DNA of 64,000 bases, taken from contig CAUJLY010000002.1 of NCBI GenBank assembly GCA_963281155.1, positions 5,270,001-5,334,000 of the forward strand, read 5' to 3'. The notes under the pieces are model-generated. The model did not search any database. It was given only the letters and a program-made list of their open reading frames with translations, and was not told the DNA's origin. Positions 30,886 through 42,083 of this stretch are shown piece after piece (positions within the stretch are counted from its first letter, which is position 1; the number at the start of each line of letters is the position of its first letter). The DNA is from Rhabditophanes sp. KR3021. Taxonomy: Eukaryota; Nematoda; Chromadorea; Rhabditida; Alloionematidae. A program made the translations under genes and the position numbers.

Positions 30886-32808
30886 CTACCAATAATCACC
30901 GTCAATTAATTTCTTCCACCATGATTTAAAAATTAGTGAAGTAATGGTTGTAGATGTTGATGAATTTGTTCTTGTGAACTCAAAATCAAAATAATATTTT
31001 CCAGATGGAACAGTTGATCCCGATTTAAATTGAATTGAAATATATGAAGGTTCATCTGCAAATACATTTGTGAATACACCGTTAATTTGATCAAGTGTCA
31101 TTGTTGATTTAAGAACATATTCATCATAATCAGTAGAAACAGTTAGACTTGCCTTTGGATCTATTTTCCATGTTTTAGCAATAATTGATAGTTTGTCATT
31201 TGGACTGATGTTTGATTTTTTCCACAAGCATTGCTTATTTTTTGGATATGTAACATCTGGGCTGTCTGGATCCCCATTATATCCTGGTGACCATAGAGGT
31301 CCATTATAACCAATATCATTGATTCCATTTGCAGAACGATAGCAAGATACTTTTTCACAATTGTTCTTACTATCTAAATTTCCTGGACACTTACATGTAG
31401 CTGTGAAACCTTTGGCTACACATGTACCTTGCAGATTGTTTGGACCAGTGCAATTTAAATTGGCACAGGCATTAAACTGTGTTGTTGGGGGAGGTAATGT
31501 GGTTACTACTTTAGTTGTAGCAACGCTTGACAAGCAATAATAGTAACAATTAAATGGGTTAATTTTAGTATTTAGAGTAGTCTGGAAATTATTCAACGTT
31601 TGAGTAGTGTTGGATAAGTAAACTTGTGCTGTATTTAAATCTCTCAACATTTTATTATACGCACTTAGAAGTGAATTGTATGTTTTTTGAAATTGGTTGT
31701 ACATAGTTTTGAAATGAGTTGTCGTATTAGTAATATCAGCATATTTTTGAGAGAAAGCATTTAAATCAGTTTTATACAATTTTTTATCTGATTCAATATC
31801 ATCATTTGCTTTATCAACTAAATTAGAAGTGTTTTTATTCATGGCAGCAGCTTCAATTGTAAAAGTACAAAAATCGTTTGTGGTAGTTGAGCAATCAGAA
31901 GTAAAATCTTCTTCATGTCCTACAGCTACGAAAGGAGTTGTTGTTGTAGTGGACATTGTGGTGGTAGACATGGGGGTGGTTGTATCTTCAGCTGTGGTTG
32001 TAACACAAATGGGAGTTCTAGTAGTTCCAATGACGGTTGAAATTGTAGTCAAAGTTGGAACGGAGGTGACTGAAGTTACGCATGTAACAAGTCCGTTAGT
32101 TGTCGTTGGACCTGATGTTGGGAGAATTGGCGATGAGGAGACGGTGGTTTGTGAAGCAATTGTAGTGGCAGCACTTATTGTGGTATCACCTGTAACTGTA
32201 GCTTTATGAACTGAATCTGTAGTAGTAGCGTCAGTTACAAGCGTGGTAGTCGTTTCAACGCCTAAGAAAATAGGATCAACGGCAGTATAACAAATTGTAG
32301 TTGTTTGCCCACTCTGAGTTACAACTGGACTTGAAGCAGTTGTAGTTTCAGATGAAATTAAAGTTGTACCTGAATGAAGTGTGGTTTGTGCTGGATCAGT
32401 TGTAGTCTTTGCGGAATCAGTCGTAGTCTTTGCGGAATCAGTCGTAGTCACAGAAATGAGCGTTGTTGCCTCTGCGTCTCCATTAATAATTTCTTCAAAA
32501 TCAACCCAAACTATTGTACCTTCACAAACTGTAGTCATTGTTCCTGGAGTTTGAGTTGCCATTGGGGTTCCAGTGATTCCCGAAGCCGTGGTGACAACAG
32601 TAGGATTTGTGTTTTCAATTACTGTTGTAGTTGCAGCATTGGGAGCCAAAGTTGTTGTGCCAGCATTTTGAGCTAAAGTCGTAGTTTCAGTACTTAACAC
32701 TAAAGTCGTTGTTTCTACGCTTAAAGTTGTAGGTTCAAGAGTAGTCTGTGAATTAATGAAACCCACAATAAAACAAAATAAGAATACTAAGCTACTATTA
32801 ATTTTCAT
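30886..32808 (-). CDS. Secreted mucin-like protein with EGF-like and CUB-like domains
   Basis: A single exon of 640 residues starts at the ATG at 32806-32808 with a signal peptide (MKINSSLVFLFCFIVGFINS). About residues 20-290 are Thr/Ser-rich (TTT, AKTTTDSAKTTTD), a mucin-type O-glycosylation region, followed by a coiled-coil-like stretch (about 300-400). Next comes an EGF-like module (CANLNCTGPNNLQGTC to CKCPGNLDSKNNC) and a CUB-like domain with SPGYNGDPDSPDVTYPKN and QCLWK. No membrane segment or GPI tail is evident. The composition suggests a cuticle, gut-lining or mucus component. Sequence repetition is in codons (ACT/ACA), so length polymorphism is likely. Convergent with MFSD6. Confidence 0.85.
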   Translation of the reverse strand: MKINSSLVFLFCFIVGFINSQTTLEPTTLSVETTTLVLSTETTTLAQNAGTTTLAPNAATTTVIENTNPTVVTTASGITGTPMATQTPGTMTTVCEGTIVWVDFEEIINGDAEATTLISVTTTDSAKTTTDSAKTTTDPAQTTLHSGTTLISSETTTASSPVVTQSGQTTTICYTAVDPIFLGVETTTTLVTDATTTDSVHKATVTGDTTISAATTIASQTTVSSSPILPTSGPTTTNGLVTCVTSVTSVPTLTTISTVIGTTRTPICVTTTAEDTTTPMSTTTMSTTTTTPFVAVGHEEDFTSDCSTTTNDFCTFTIEAAAMNKNTSNLVDKANDDIESDKKLYKTDLNAFSQKYADITNTTTHFKTMYNQFQKTYNSLLSAYNKMLRDLNTAQVYLSNTTQTLNNFQTTLNTKINPFNCYYYCLSSVATTKVVTTLPPPTTQFNACANLNCTGPNNLQGTCVAKGFTATCKCPGNLDSKNNCEKVSCYRSANGINDIGYNGPLWSPGYNGDPDSPDVTYPKNKQCLWKKSNISPNDKLSIIAKTWKIDPKASLTVSTDYDEYVLKSTMTLDQINGVFTNVFADEPSYISIQFKSGSTVPSGKYYFDFEFTRTNSSTSTTITSLIFKSWWKKLIDGDYW

Positions 32809-33300
32809 TGGACCTATAATTTTTAATTAAAATCAATTCAAACAGGATCGTCAAGCACCAAATATAATTAAAATTCAATGAGCATTTGTCATTAACAAAT
32901 TACTTTATTATCTTATCTATTTAATAATTGCATTTAGGGTGCTGCTGCTTTAAGGAATGATGAGCTAGTACTTAGTTTTAAATTAATTGCTTCATGACTA
33001 CTGTCTTTTTGTTATCAAGAATGTAAAAAGGAGTGGTCTTTGAAGATTAAATCATTTTTAACCCTTTTTTGAGTTTCATTGAAAAACAATGAATTTGTTA
33101 AATTCAGATCAATGTCCACAAACATTAAATCACTCCAAGTTCAATCTTAAACCATAATCAAGGTTTGCTTAAATTGTGCAAACTTATTTTTAACCCATAT
33201 CAATTCTTCCGTTCTCTTCAACGGATAATGTATGTCGTTTGGAATTATGACAGCAACCATTGTAGGTCTTCTCTTACATTAAGGATTGTTGCCGTTGATC
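32809..33300. promoter_or_regulatory. Divergent intergenic region mucin gene / IBA57
   Basis: 492 bp with no convincing frame. It contains the upstream regions of both genes; no motif is called. Confidence 0.25.
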
Positions 33301-34148
33301 ATGATTAGGTGTCTTCCTTTAGTTAACAGGCAGCTAATATCTTTGCATGGAAAAGATACGTTTGATTTTTTACAGAAGTTATTAACTAAAGACTTAAGGT
33401 ATGTCTAATTCGTTCCCTGATAGTAATAAAGTTTATTTACATTAGGCCATTAAATGAATGTGAACGTGGAACTGCATATTCGTACCTTTTAAATGCTAGA
33501 GGAAGAATAGTTACTGATTTAATGCTTTATAAGAGAGATGATGAAATTTTGATTGAGACAGAAGTTTCCATTGCAGAGAAATTAAAGAAAATTCTAAAAA
33601 CTTACAAATTACGACGTGACGTGAATATCAGCGATGTTGAAGACGCCATCTTTTTTACAAATACTACTGATTCTTCGAGTAATAAATTCTATCTTGATCC
33701 AAGAATACCTAATTTCGGAGGGCGATTTTTGTTAAACAAAGAAGATGCTTTTGAACATCTAGAATTAAACTATGATTTACTAAGAATGAAAAGTGGCTTA
33801 GCTGAGGGATCTATTGAAACTTCAGAACAATTGCCGCTAAATATGAATGGAGATTTAATGAATGGAATTAATTTCGACAAAGGTTGTTATATTGGGCAAG
33901 AATTAACCGCAAGAACCAATTTCCTTGGAGTTGTAAGAAAGCGATTGTTACCGTTGGAGTTTTTAGATGATAAGGCACAACTAAATGACGAACTAATAAA
34001 CTCGAAAGGAAAGAAATGTGGAAAAATAATAAAACGGGTGGATAATTTAGGGATAGGAATTGTTTCAGTCCAAGAAATTTCAAACATAATTTTGAATGGG
34101 GACGCAGAAGTAAGAGTTAAGAAACCTGAATGGTGGCCTACAGTTTAG
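33301..34148 (+). CDS. IBA57: IBA57, mitochondrial Fe-S cluster assembly factor
   Basis: IBA57 is a folate-binding GcvT-like protein that works with ISCA1/ISCA2 to make [4Fe-4S] clusters in mitochondria. Exons are 33301-33398 and 33446-34148, giving 266 residues. The motif KGCYIGQELTAR (consensus KGCYxGQE, including the catalytic-type cysteine) is at about residue 190, preceded by LLNARGRIVTDLMLY and followed by VRKRLLPLEF, and the protein ends EWWPTV as in human. The start ATG is the first that includes LPLVNRQLISLHGKDTFDFL. A short N-terminus leaves little room for a targeting peptide, so an upstream exon is possible. It heads a same-strand run with TCF25 125 bp downstream. Confidence 0.9.
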
Positions 34149-34273
34149 TTCCATTTGTAATAGATGTATTTTAATAGTAAAGCTTTATTAATATTTATCA
34201 TGTGGCAAAAACGTTTATTCGTTTGATTTATCTGTAAGACTATTTTAATTGATATTAACCATAACTCTTAGAG

Positions 34274-36360
34274 ATGTCACAAAAAAAGGTGTTTAAGGAT
34301 TACACAGCCGTGGATTCCTCATCTGACGAGGATTCAGGAGATGAAGGATTGGTTATTCCAGTTGATTCGACAATTGATCAAATTACGTTGGCAAAACAGG
34401 CAGACATCGAAGAAAAAACATTCCGCGCAAAAGTTGCTCAGCTTGAGAAAGAAAGGAAAGCTGGTGAAATTGTTAAAATTGAACCTGCACCCCTCACCCC
34501 TTCTCCTCCAAAAGTTGTCAAAGTAATTGAAGATGAAGAAATTACAAACATTTGGAAAATTGATAAAAAATGTCTTGATCTTGAAACTGTTTTTAGGAAA
34601 ATTCTTGGGGAGGCTTTCAATTCGTCCAATGCTTTTACTAGAAATCAAACTGGTGATAACGTCAGAATTGATAATAGACATGTCAGAAAACAAAAAGGAG
34701 TTCAAGTCGGGAGATTAATTAATAAAGTTTTTCCACCACGCAAGATAGACATGAGTTTTGAAATAGATCTTAAAAGCGTTAACGGAGATACCAAAGTTTT
34801 TGAAATGATTCCAAACACTCGCTATCTAATTAATCAAATGGATTTCGAATCTTCACTAACTTCCCTAGGATTGGAACGAATTATGCACATCTTGCGTTCA
34901 AACGGCCCTCATCTGGGTTGTTCAATCGTTGGTGCATATGCTCTCCATGTTCAACAAGAAAACAACGAAAGTAAAAATCTTTTGGAAACCGCAATTTCTT
35001 GGTTCGATATCCAAGCTGGTAGAGAATTTGACATGTTTTCCTTAAATGATACTTTGCCTTATGCCTACGAAACTAATCGAGCCTTTCATATTCTTCTGCT
35101 CAAGTATTGCAAAGTCTGCGCTGAAAAAAAGTGTTTTGAGTCGGCTTTAGAATTCTCCAAAATTCTGTTGATGAAGGACTACGAAACTGATCCTTTGGGT
35201 GCTTTGATGGTTATTGACTCTTATGCTCTAAAGGCAAAGCAATACAAATGGTTGGTTACTTTCTATGAGCAAGAAAAGAATGTGAAGAATTTGGCATGCT
35301 TGCCAAATTTCGCTTATTCCGTTGCAATTGCTTACCACTTTCTATTCAAGAAAACAAAGAAGATTATTTATAAACAAAAAGCCGCTGAAGCTATGAAAAA
35401 TGCTTATCTGCAATTTCCCTTTGTAATTGGGCATTTTATGGATGAAGCTTCGGCATTTTCAGGAACTAGTGTTGATACCGACGCACGTGCGACTATTACT
35501 GCTTTGGAAAGCCAACCAATCGGCCTCCAAGACATTGTACGATCTTATATTTTTCATATACAAGATATTTTCAAACTTCCCGAAGTTTCAACCTTTATCT
35601 TAGCTTCTGTGTCAGAATTTATTGAAGAATATGGCACGATGCCTTCAGTTGCTATGAATGAAATCAATATTCGCATGAAAAATTTATTTGTTGGAATTCC
35701 AAAATCAGTTAAAAGGCATATGTATTTGTACGGCATTGGTCAAAAATATACCACCGTTGATATGACTAACCCTTTCCCACCGAAAAATGAACTAAATTCA
35801 TTTACTACTCTAGCATTCAACGCTAAAGTTCCTTTGTCTGAGTTTAGAAGAAAAGATAGTCACGCAGTAATTATGGCTATCAGTGAAACACCTGGATTAA
35901 GTCTTTTGGGTCAAACACTTCTTATTGAATTGTTTCAGTCATTGGTAACTTTACATAACAATTCTTCTCATTTTAATTTATTTAGATTCCTGACTCATCA
36001 CTCATTGAATTCTTTACTGAAAGTGTTATCTTAGGACGGGCTCAAGATATATTCTTAAGCGCCATACGTAGAATTACTGGCCATGAAACTCCATTGCCTA
36101 TTGCTGAAAATATTGAGCCAAATCAAGAAATAAGCGATCCTGCAAACCGGGAACTTGTAGAAACACTTATTACTCGTATCACAGGCATACTTGGTAGGTT
36201 TAATACATTTCCACAAATTCCCGAAGTAGAAGAGGTACCTACAACAAATACTGAGCCACCACCTGAGGAAGAAGTCAAAGACGAGGACGGCAGTAATGAG
36301 GAAGAAATTAAAGAAGAGGGTGACAATCATGAAGAAATTCAAGAAGATGAAGTTGAGTAA
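34274..36360 (+). CDS. TCF25: TCF25 / NULP1 (ribosome quality control Rqc1 homologue)
   Basis: TCF25/Rqc1 acts in the ribosome-associated quality control complex with Listerin and NEMF. Exons are 34274-35944 and 35986-36360, giving 681 residues (human 676). An acidic, Lys-rich N-terminus (VDSSSDEDSGDEG) precedes the conserved TPR-like body: FDMFSLNDTLPYAYETNRAF, FESALEFSKILLMKDYETDP, ACLPNFAYSVAIAYHFLF, and NPFPPKNELNSF. The C-terminus is again acidic (EEEVKDEDGSNEEE). The ATG lies two bases after an acceptor-like CTCTTAG. Position between IBA57 and POLD2 at 125 and 196 bp spacing fits an operon. Confidence 0.92.
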
Positions 36361-36556
36361 AAATGTTTTGTTTCAAATTGTAACATACTGTTCTGCTAAA
36401 ATAAAATTCAATTCATTTAGAGTTTTTTGATTATTGAAATAAATGCACCAGTTTAACAATGCACGTATGCTTTATTCCATCACATTCGTGCCGTAACCAT
36501 ATTTAACAGCATTTTATGCTCCTTTGCACTAATCTTGTCATTATTACATTTTTAAC

Positions 36557-37929
36557 ATGACACAATCGGATAGATTCATTGAGTGTAACAAAAATTTCCG
36601 AATTACCGGCGAAGCATTGTCAAAGCGCAATCTTGATTCTCAGTATGCTTTTCTTTATCAAGACAGACAAAGGCGATTAGGAGAACGAATTTTGAAAGTT
36701 GCCAAAGGGTTGTACGGTTTGTTTTAATTTAAATAGAGTTCAATTATACATCTTCTCTTTTAGGTGACGATTCCGAGTTCGCTGATTTTACTAATATCGA
36801 AGAAGATAAAGAAATCCTAATTTTCGGAGTCATTATTAGAAAAATGGGCGAAAGAGATAGCGTTTTGAAGCAATTAAATGATGAAGACATAGATTTAGAA
36901 GAAGTCGTGGATACTTATTACGATGTACTTGATCCTTCTCCCCAAGATAGAATATTCGTGGAAAACTCCAAGCAAAGATTACTATTAGAAGATGTTGACA
37001 TGTACAACATTATTAGCGGCTCAGTTTTGGGATTTAAAGGAATTTTGAAAGGAGGCACTGATATTTTCAAAGCCAACAGCGTTATCTACCCAAAACCATT
37101 GCCTGTCGAACGCCCTATGCCAACTGGGCCTGAAAAATTCATTTGCTTCACAAGTGGATTGTCGTTCCGCGATCATTCAGAACAGAGTGGATTAGATTTT
37201 TTGGATATGATGATGATGCAGTTTAGAGGTCAAAATGGGCCATTGCCTGATGCAACCAAACGCTTTTTTGACAACACTGAAACATTTGTATTTGCAGGAG
37301 GAATGTTTGAATCTCAATGTCTCCGTAAGAAGAAATTCACCGATTATGTGTCAGTTTTGACTAACCACATTACAAATGATGAAGTTCGTGTTGTGGATGA
37401 TTATTTGAATGGATTCGCCCAACTTGGAAAAACGGTTGTAATGGCCTCTAAGGGAGATTTATGTACTTTCACAATGCCCCAACAACCAGCATTCAATGCC
37501 TTATATTCAAAAGCTCATAAAAGTGGAAACTTACTTTTAACAAGTAATCCAACAACATTTAAAATTGGGAATATTACTTATAGCGGAACATCTGGCGAGA
37601 ACATTTGGAGTATCAGAAAAACAATGCCTGGCAAGAATGGCTTGAATATAATGCAAAAGACTCTTGAAGCCCAACATTATTGTCCAACATGCCCTGATAT
37701 TGTTGATGGAATTCCTGGACTTTGCCATGATTACATGATTATGGAAAGTTATCCCCAAGTCTATTTCTGCGGAAATCAAAAAAAATTCGGATGGGGAAAC
37801 TATTATCCACCTGGTTCTGCAAATCCAATTTTGCTTCTGTCTATTCCGAGTTTTAGAGAAAAAAATTCAGTTGTATTCGTGAACACTCGGACATTGGAAA
37901 TTACTGAATACATTTTTAAGTCTTTATAA
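36557..37929 (+). CDS. POLD2: DNA polymerase delta subunit 2 (p50)
   Basis: POLD2 is the B-subunit that bridges the catalytic p125 to the other polymerase delta subunits at the replication fork. Exons are 36557-36716 and 36764-37929, giving 441 residues (human 469). An N-terminal segment (ITGEALSKRNLDSQYAFLYQDR) is followed by an OB-fold part with IISGSVLGFKGIL. The calcineurin-like, catalytically inactive phosphoesterase fold holds TMPQQPAFNALY, TYSGTSGENIW, and HDYMIMESYPQVYFCGNQKKFG. The C-terminal LLLSIPSFREKNSVVFVNTRTLE closes the fold. The intron is 47 bp. The family call rests on the colinear match with human across the whole length. Confidence 0.94.
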
Positions 37930-38518
37930 TTAGTTTATATAAAAGCTTGTGTTGGATTGCATAAATAAAAGTTTTCCTAAATTAACTCTCTTCTTATAAT
38001 CTTAATAGCTATCATTTACGAGGACTACCTAGTTCACAGAGAACAATTTCCTAATATATTCCCCCCTATATAATTCTTAAATTCCGTAAATTCGACATGT
38101 AACATCTTTTTTGCAAATTTTTAAACTAGCTTCCCAGGCCGTCAGACCAGACGTATAAAAAAGTGCCGGATCAGTACTATCTACCCGCCTTAAATTAAAC
38201 AATTCAAATAGATATTTTTGCTAACCACAACTCCATAGACACGGAAGCAGTGCTAAACCCACATGTAGTTGGAGAAAATATGCTAATATTTTGGGGCGAC
38301 ATTAAAAAATAAAGCATTATTCAATTATTACTCTATGGTTATTTTGTTTGATAAAAAATATTGTTCTGATTGACAAATAAATATATAATTTACCCACATT
38401 AGATTGTCTCTATAGAGCTAAAACCCATTTGATAAGAATCTCATAGCGAATTTTGGAATAAAGCGTCCATCAAAGAGATTATTTAACTAACATTAGTAAA
38501 GCATTTTCAAACTTCCCC
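37930..38518. other. Intergenic region POLD2 / DDX51
   Basis: 589 bp. AATAAA near 37971 can end POLD2. The 21 bases at 38068-38088 match 42801-42821 (intron 2 of the DNAJB gene) at 20 positions, which suggests a shared dispersed repeat. No coding content. Confidence 0.4.
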
Positions 38519-40159
38519 ATGACTCGTGAAAAAAAGAAAGAAAAAGGTCCTTCTGGCCGTGATTTTACTCCCCGCAGTTTTATTGTTGAAGAGAAAGTGT
38601 AAGTTAATTATATTTAGTTTAAAAATTATTGTTCTTTCAGACCTGCTCCGTTAGAGTACAAAGTAATCGGAAATGATGCTTTGACGGTACTGAAGAAGGC
38701 TTCTATGACTCTTTCATGGGTTGAAAATGCCACAACATTTCAGCCTGGTGTAAGCAAAGAGGCTAGCCTTAAACTGAAGTTGATTGCGAATTTGTCGGAG
38801 GAATTAAAAAACAAAGTAAAGGTTGAAATCAAAAGATACTTTCCAGTTCAAGGAGCTGTTTTACCTGGATTAATCGACGAATCTGTAATGCCGTTAGTTT
38901 TACCGCCTCGAGATGTAGCTATTAGTGCTCCAACAGGAAGTGGAAAGACATTATGCTTTGTTTTGCCGATTTTAAATTCTTTACTCTACAATCCAGTTAA
39001 TTCAATCCACGCTATTATTATGGTTCCAGTGAATCAGTTAGTTGAACAAATCACGGCTGAATTCGCTAAGTTCGCACCACCATCCGTTAATATCGTGGGT
39101 ATCGCCAACTCCAAAAACCATCAAAAAGAAAGAAGCGCGTTGTTTTCTAATAACTCTGATTTTTGCACTGCTCACATTATTATCTCAACTCCAACGAGAT
39201 TGATGGAGCATTTAGCTGATACAGATGGCAAGGACTTTGATTTATCAAGATTAAGATACCTAGTTGTGGATGAAGCTGATCAAATGGCAAATACTGCAAG
39301 GTTAGATTGGTTGAATACAGTCGAGCAAAAAGCTGGGCAAACCAAACGTGGATTTACTTTAGAATCTCTAAATGATACAAGCGGTAATAGATTCCTGCAA
39401 AAGATTCTTGTTTCGGCAACATTGAATAAAGATGTGGAAGCTTTGCATATGTGGAATCTAAGATATCCTCGTTTGTTCCACGCTAAGAGTAGTGAATTAG
39501 ATACTTCAAGTAAGAAAAGCGGATCTGATGAAGAAATGGACTGTGACGAGATTGAAAATGCTCTTTATCTACCTGCTGGATTAAGTAATGAAATGGTTGT
39601 TTCAGATGTGTTCTTGAAACCCTTGGTAATTTACTATTACTTGATGAAACATCCAGAGTGGAAAAGCGTTATTGTTTTCTCAGGAGATAAAGAAAGAACA
39701 AACAGACTTCCTGTTTTACTAAATATTTTGTTTAAAAATGCTAATTGCGCCCAGGAAGTATCCTCAAATATCTATGGAAATGAAAGAAAAAAGATAATTT
39801 CCAAGTTTGTTGACAAGAAAATCAGGGTTTTAGTTTGTTCCGATGTCATGTCTAGAGGAGTTGATGTTCCTAACGTTGATTGCGTTATCAATTACGGGAA
39901 ACCGATTGATGAAAGACAGTTTATCCATAGAGCTGGGAGAACTGCTCGTGCTGGCAAAGCTGGTTTCCTGTTAACAGTTGTTACGAAAGAAGAGAAGTTT
40001 TCCATGAAAGGATATCTTTCACCTTCGAACTTATGGGACAAAATTGTGATGGTCCAAGAAAATCCAGTTACAACTGGTACTGAGGAGGCATTTAAGTTGA
40101 AAGAAATGTACAAGATCGCTCAAGAGAAGTATAAAAAGAGTATGGCTCAGAAGAAATGA
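38519..40159 (+). CDS. DDX51: DEAD-box RNA helicase DDX51 (Dbp6 type)
   Basis: DDX51/Dbp6 is a nucleolar helicase needed for 60S ribosomal subunit maturation. Exons are 38519-38598 and 38641-40159, giving 532 residues. The helicase motifs are present in order: Q-like FPVQGAVLPGLI, motif I APTGSGKT, Ia VPVNQL, Ib STPTRL, II VDEAD, III SAT, IV VIVFSG, V VLVCSDVMSRGVDVP, VI HRAGRTARAGKAG. DEAD is written in full and the ATPase site is intact. The KN-rich long N-terminal extension of vertebrate DDX51 is missing; only a short basic leader (REKKKEKGPSGR) remains. MTX2 follows 153 bp downstream on the same strand. Confidence 0.9.
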
Positions 40160-40312
40160 TTTGTTAAATTTGTTATTTTTGCCTTTATAATTGATGTTTT
40201 TGTTGTTATTGTTGATATATTTTTAATAATTTCCATCTGTTGCTCAAAAGGCGTAATTCGCTTTCTAATATCTTTGCAAACTTTTGTTTAATTTAACATT
40301 CCTTTGTAGATT

Positions 40313-41104
40313 ATGTCTTCAAATTTAGTATTTGCACAAATGGCTAAAGAATATTTAGCTGGCAAAGACAAGGAAGAATGGGTTGACGCAAAAGTGTATG
40401 GCCCATATGCCAACACTCAATCTTTGGTTTATGAAAATGCTGAATGCTTTGCAACAAAGACTCTTCTAAAAATCGTGCAATTACCATTTCATTACGAAGA
40501 GAGACCAAATGCTGAGTTCATGTCAAACAATGGTAGAGTACCGATTCTAAGACTCAACAACGACAACCATATCATCTGTGGATTTCACGCAATCAGTGAT
40601 TTTATTACACAACGAGGGTTGAATTTAGCTGACCCGATTCCAGATAATCAAATAGGAGACCTGGAAGCATATATGGCTTTAATTGATGATGTGTTGAGAA
40701 ATGTGGAAGTCTGGATGTGCTGGAAAGAAAAAACCATTTATAAGAATATTACAGCGGAAAGATATGGATCTACGTATCATTGGCCGTTGAATCATTTTCT
40801 TCCTATGATTAAGAAAAACGAATACAATACATACATCAAGAATATCGGCTGGGAAAACAAGACATTGGATGAAGTGATCAAAATGGCTGATTCAGTATTC
40901 CATTCTCTGTCAGTAAAATTAGGAAACAACGAATATTTCTTCGGAAATACTCCAACTCAATTAGATGCTTATGCATTTGGGCATTTTTATTGCATTACAA
41001 CAACGATACTCTCCAATAATAGTCTAATGGCAGCTATCAAGAAGTATGAAAACTTGGGAAAATTCTGTCAAACGATCGAAAAGAACTTTCACAAAAATAA
41101 ATAA
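40313..41104 (+). CDS. MTX2: Metaxin-2
   Basis: Metaxin-2 is a GST-fold protein on the cytosolic face of the outer mitochondrial membrane, part of the SAM/MIB complex that inserts beta-barrel proteins. A single exon of 263 residues, the same length as human MTX2, aligns throughout: YGPYANTQSLVYENAECFA, RPNAEFMSNNGRVPILR, RYGSTYHWPLNHFLP, IGWENKTLDEV, YFFGNTPTQLDAYAFGHFY. The ATG is three bases after CCTTTGTAG, an acceptor-like site, and 153 bp after the DDX51 stop. Together these make a downstream operon gene processed by trans-splicing plausible. Confidence 0.95.
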   Translation: MSSNLVFAQMAKEYLAGKDKEEWVDAKVYGPYANTQSLVYENAECFATKTLLKIVQLPFHYEERPNAEFMSNNGRVPILRLNNDNHIICGFHAISDFITQRGLNLADPIPDNQIGDLEAYMALIDDVLRNVEVWMCWKEKTIYKNITAERYGSTYHWPLNHFLPMIKKNEYNTYIKNIGWENKTLDEVIKMADSVFHSLSVKLGNNEYFFGNTPTQLDAYAFGHFYCITTTILSNNSLMAAIKKYENLGKFCQTIEKNFHKNK

Positions 41105-41216
41105 ATGAGTGTGTATTTTATTTCAATATTAGAGATGATTTTATAAAATGTTTTTAAAATAAATTTATTAGATTAGTCTTTTATTTAATTAAATATGTAA
41201 TTATTCGTTAAATTAG

Positions 41217-41725
41217 TTAAAGCTGGTCATGGTAATCAGTTGTAGTTAATTCTTCATTTGGGTTCAATTTTCTTCCAACTTGCCGTTTGCATTTGAGAGT
41301 AAAGTTGATTTCATCAGGAATATTAATTGGGATGAATAGTTTGTTCTTCATGTAACCGGAGCTGAAACCATCTGAATTCCGATATTTTTTGGATTCCTCA
41401 AAAAGATAGAAGGTTCCTTTGTCGAGATGTCCAAGTTTTCCCTTCGGCTTGATTGAATGTGCATTAACAAATGGAGTAAACACGCCACTCAAATAATAGC
41501 CTAATTCAATGTTTCGAAGAAGCTTGTGAAATTGACCGCGTTTATAGCATCCGAATTGGTTGGCTGATCGACAGCATACTGAGAATTAGAAGCATTTAAA
41601 GAACCGATCGAGGTTTCAGTATTGACATTAGTTTTTAAAAATCCTTGACTGCCGATAAAAACAATGTGTTCAGAGATATTACTTCCATTCATGTTGAAGG
41701 AATTGTTTTTCACCTTTAAATTCAT
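41217..41725 (-). CDS. Uncharacterised small gene, structure uncertain
   Basis: Two overlapping minus-strand frames, 41501-41725 and 41217-41492, are both unusually clean. The upstream one starts at a good ATG (41723-41725) and stops at 41501, where TTGAATTAG looks like an acceptor leading straight into the second frame (YYLSGVFTPFVNAHSIKPKG). A donor GTAATA after ATGGAA (near 41687) would join them in phase to about 109 residues; other donors do not keep the frame. The second part (GHLDKGTFYLFEES, NKLFIPINIPDEINFTLKCK) reads like a beta-rich domain. I recognise no family. 3' end is convergent with MTX2. Confidence 0.4.
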
Positions 41726-42083
41726 CTATTTAAAGTGTGGAGATTTGCATCTTCTAATATGCTGACTATTATTTTCATTATTTAACATCTAGCTTGACAA
41801 AAATATTTTAACGGAATGTTCGAAATGTTGAATAGGATAACATACTCTACCTGCAATTGACCCAAACGTCTATATTTATAAATAATTACAAGGATCTAGT
41901 TGTGGTACAACAAGATACAATACATTTTCAAGTTTATTTTATTAAAAAACAACCAAACAGAGAATTCTTTTTGAAGCAGATATATTAAAAAAGAGTCCAC
42001 CTGTATTATACAAACAGAACTATGTATATGGGCATAATAAAATAATTAAGTAAGCAAATGTTTTCTAAAATGCTAACATAATT
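41726..42083. other. Spacer between the 41.2-kb gene and DNAJB
   Basis: 358 bp, AT-rich, between two genes both on the minus strand. The DNAJB 3' UTR and the promoter of the downstream gene must lie here. No other feature is seen. Confidence 0.3.

Noticed and set aside
31829..32209. Plus-strand Val-rich frame across the mucin gene
   Set aside because: Complement of the Thr-codon repeats on the true coding strand.
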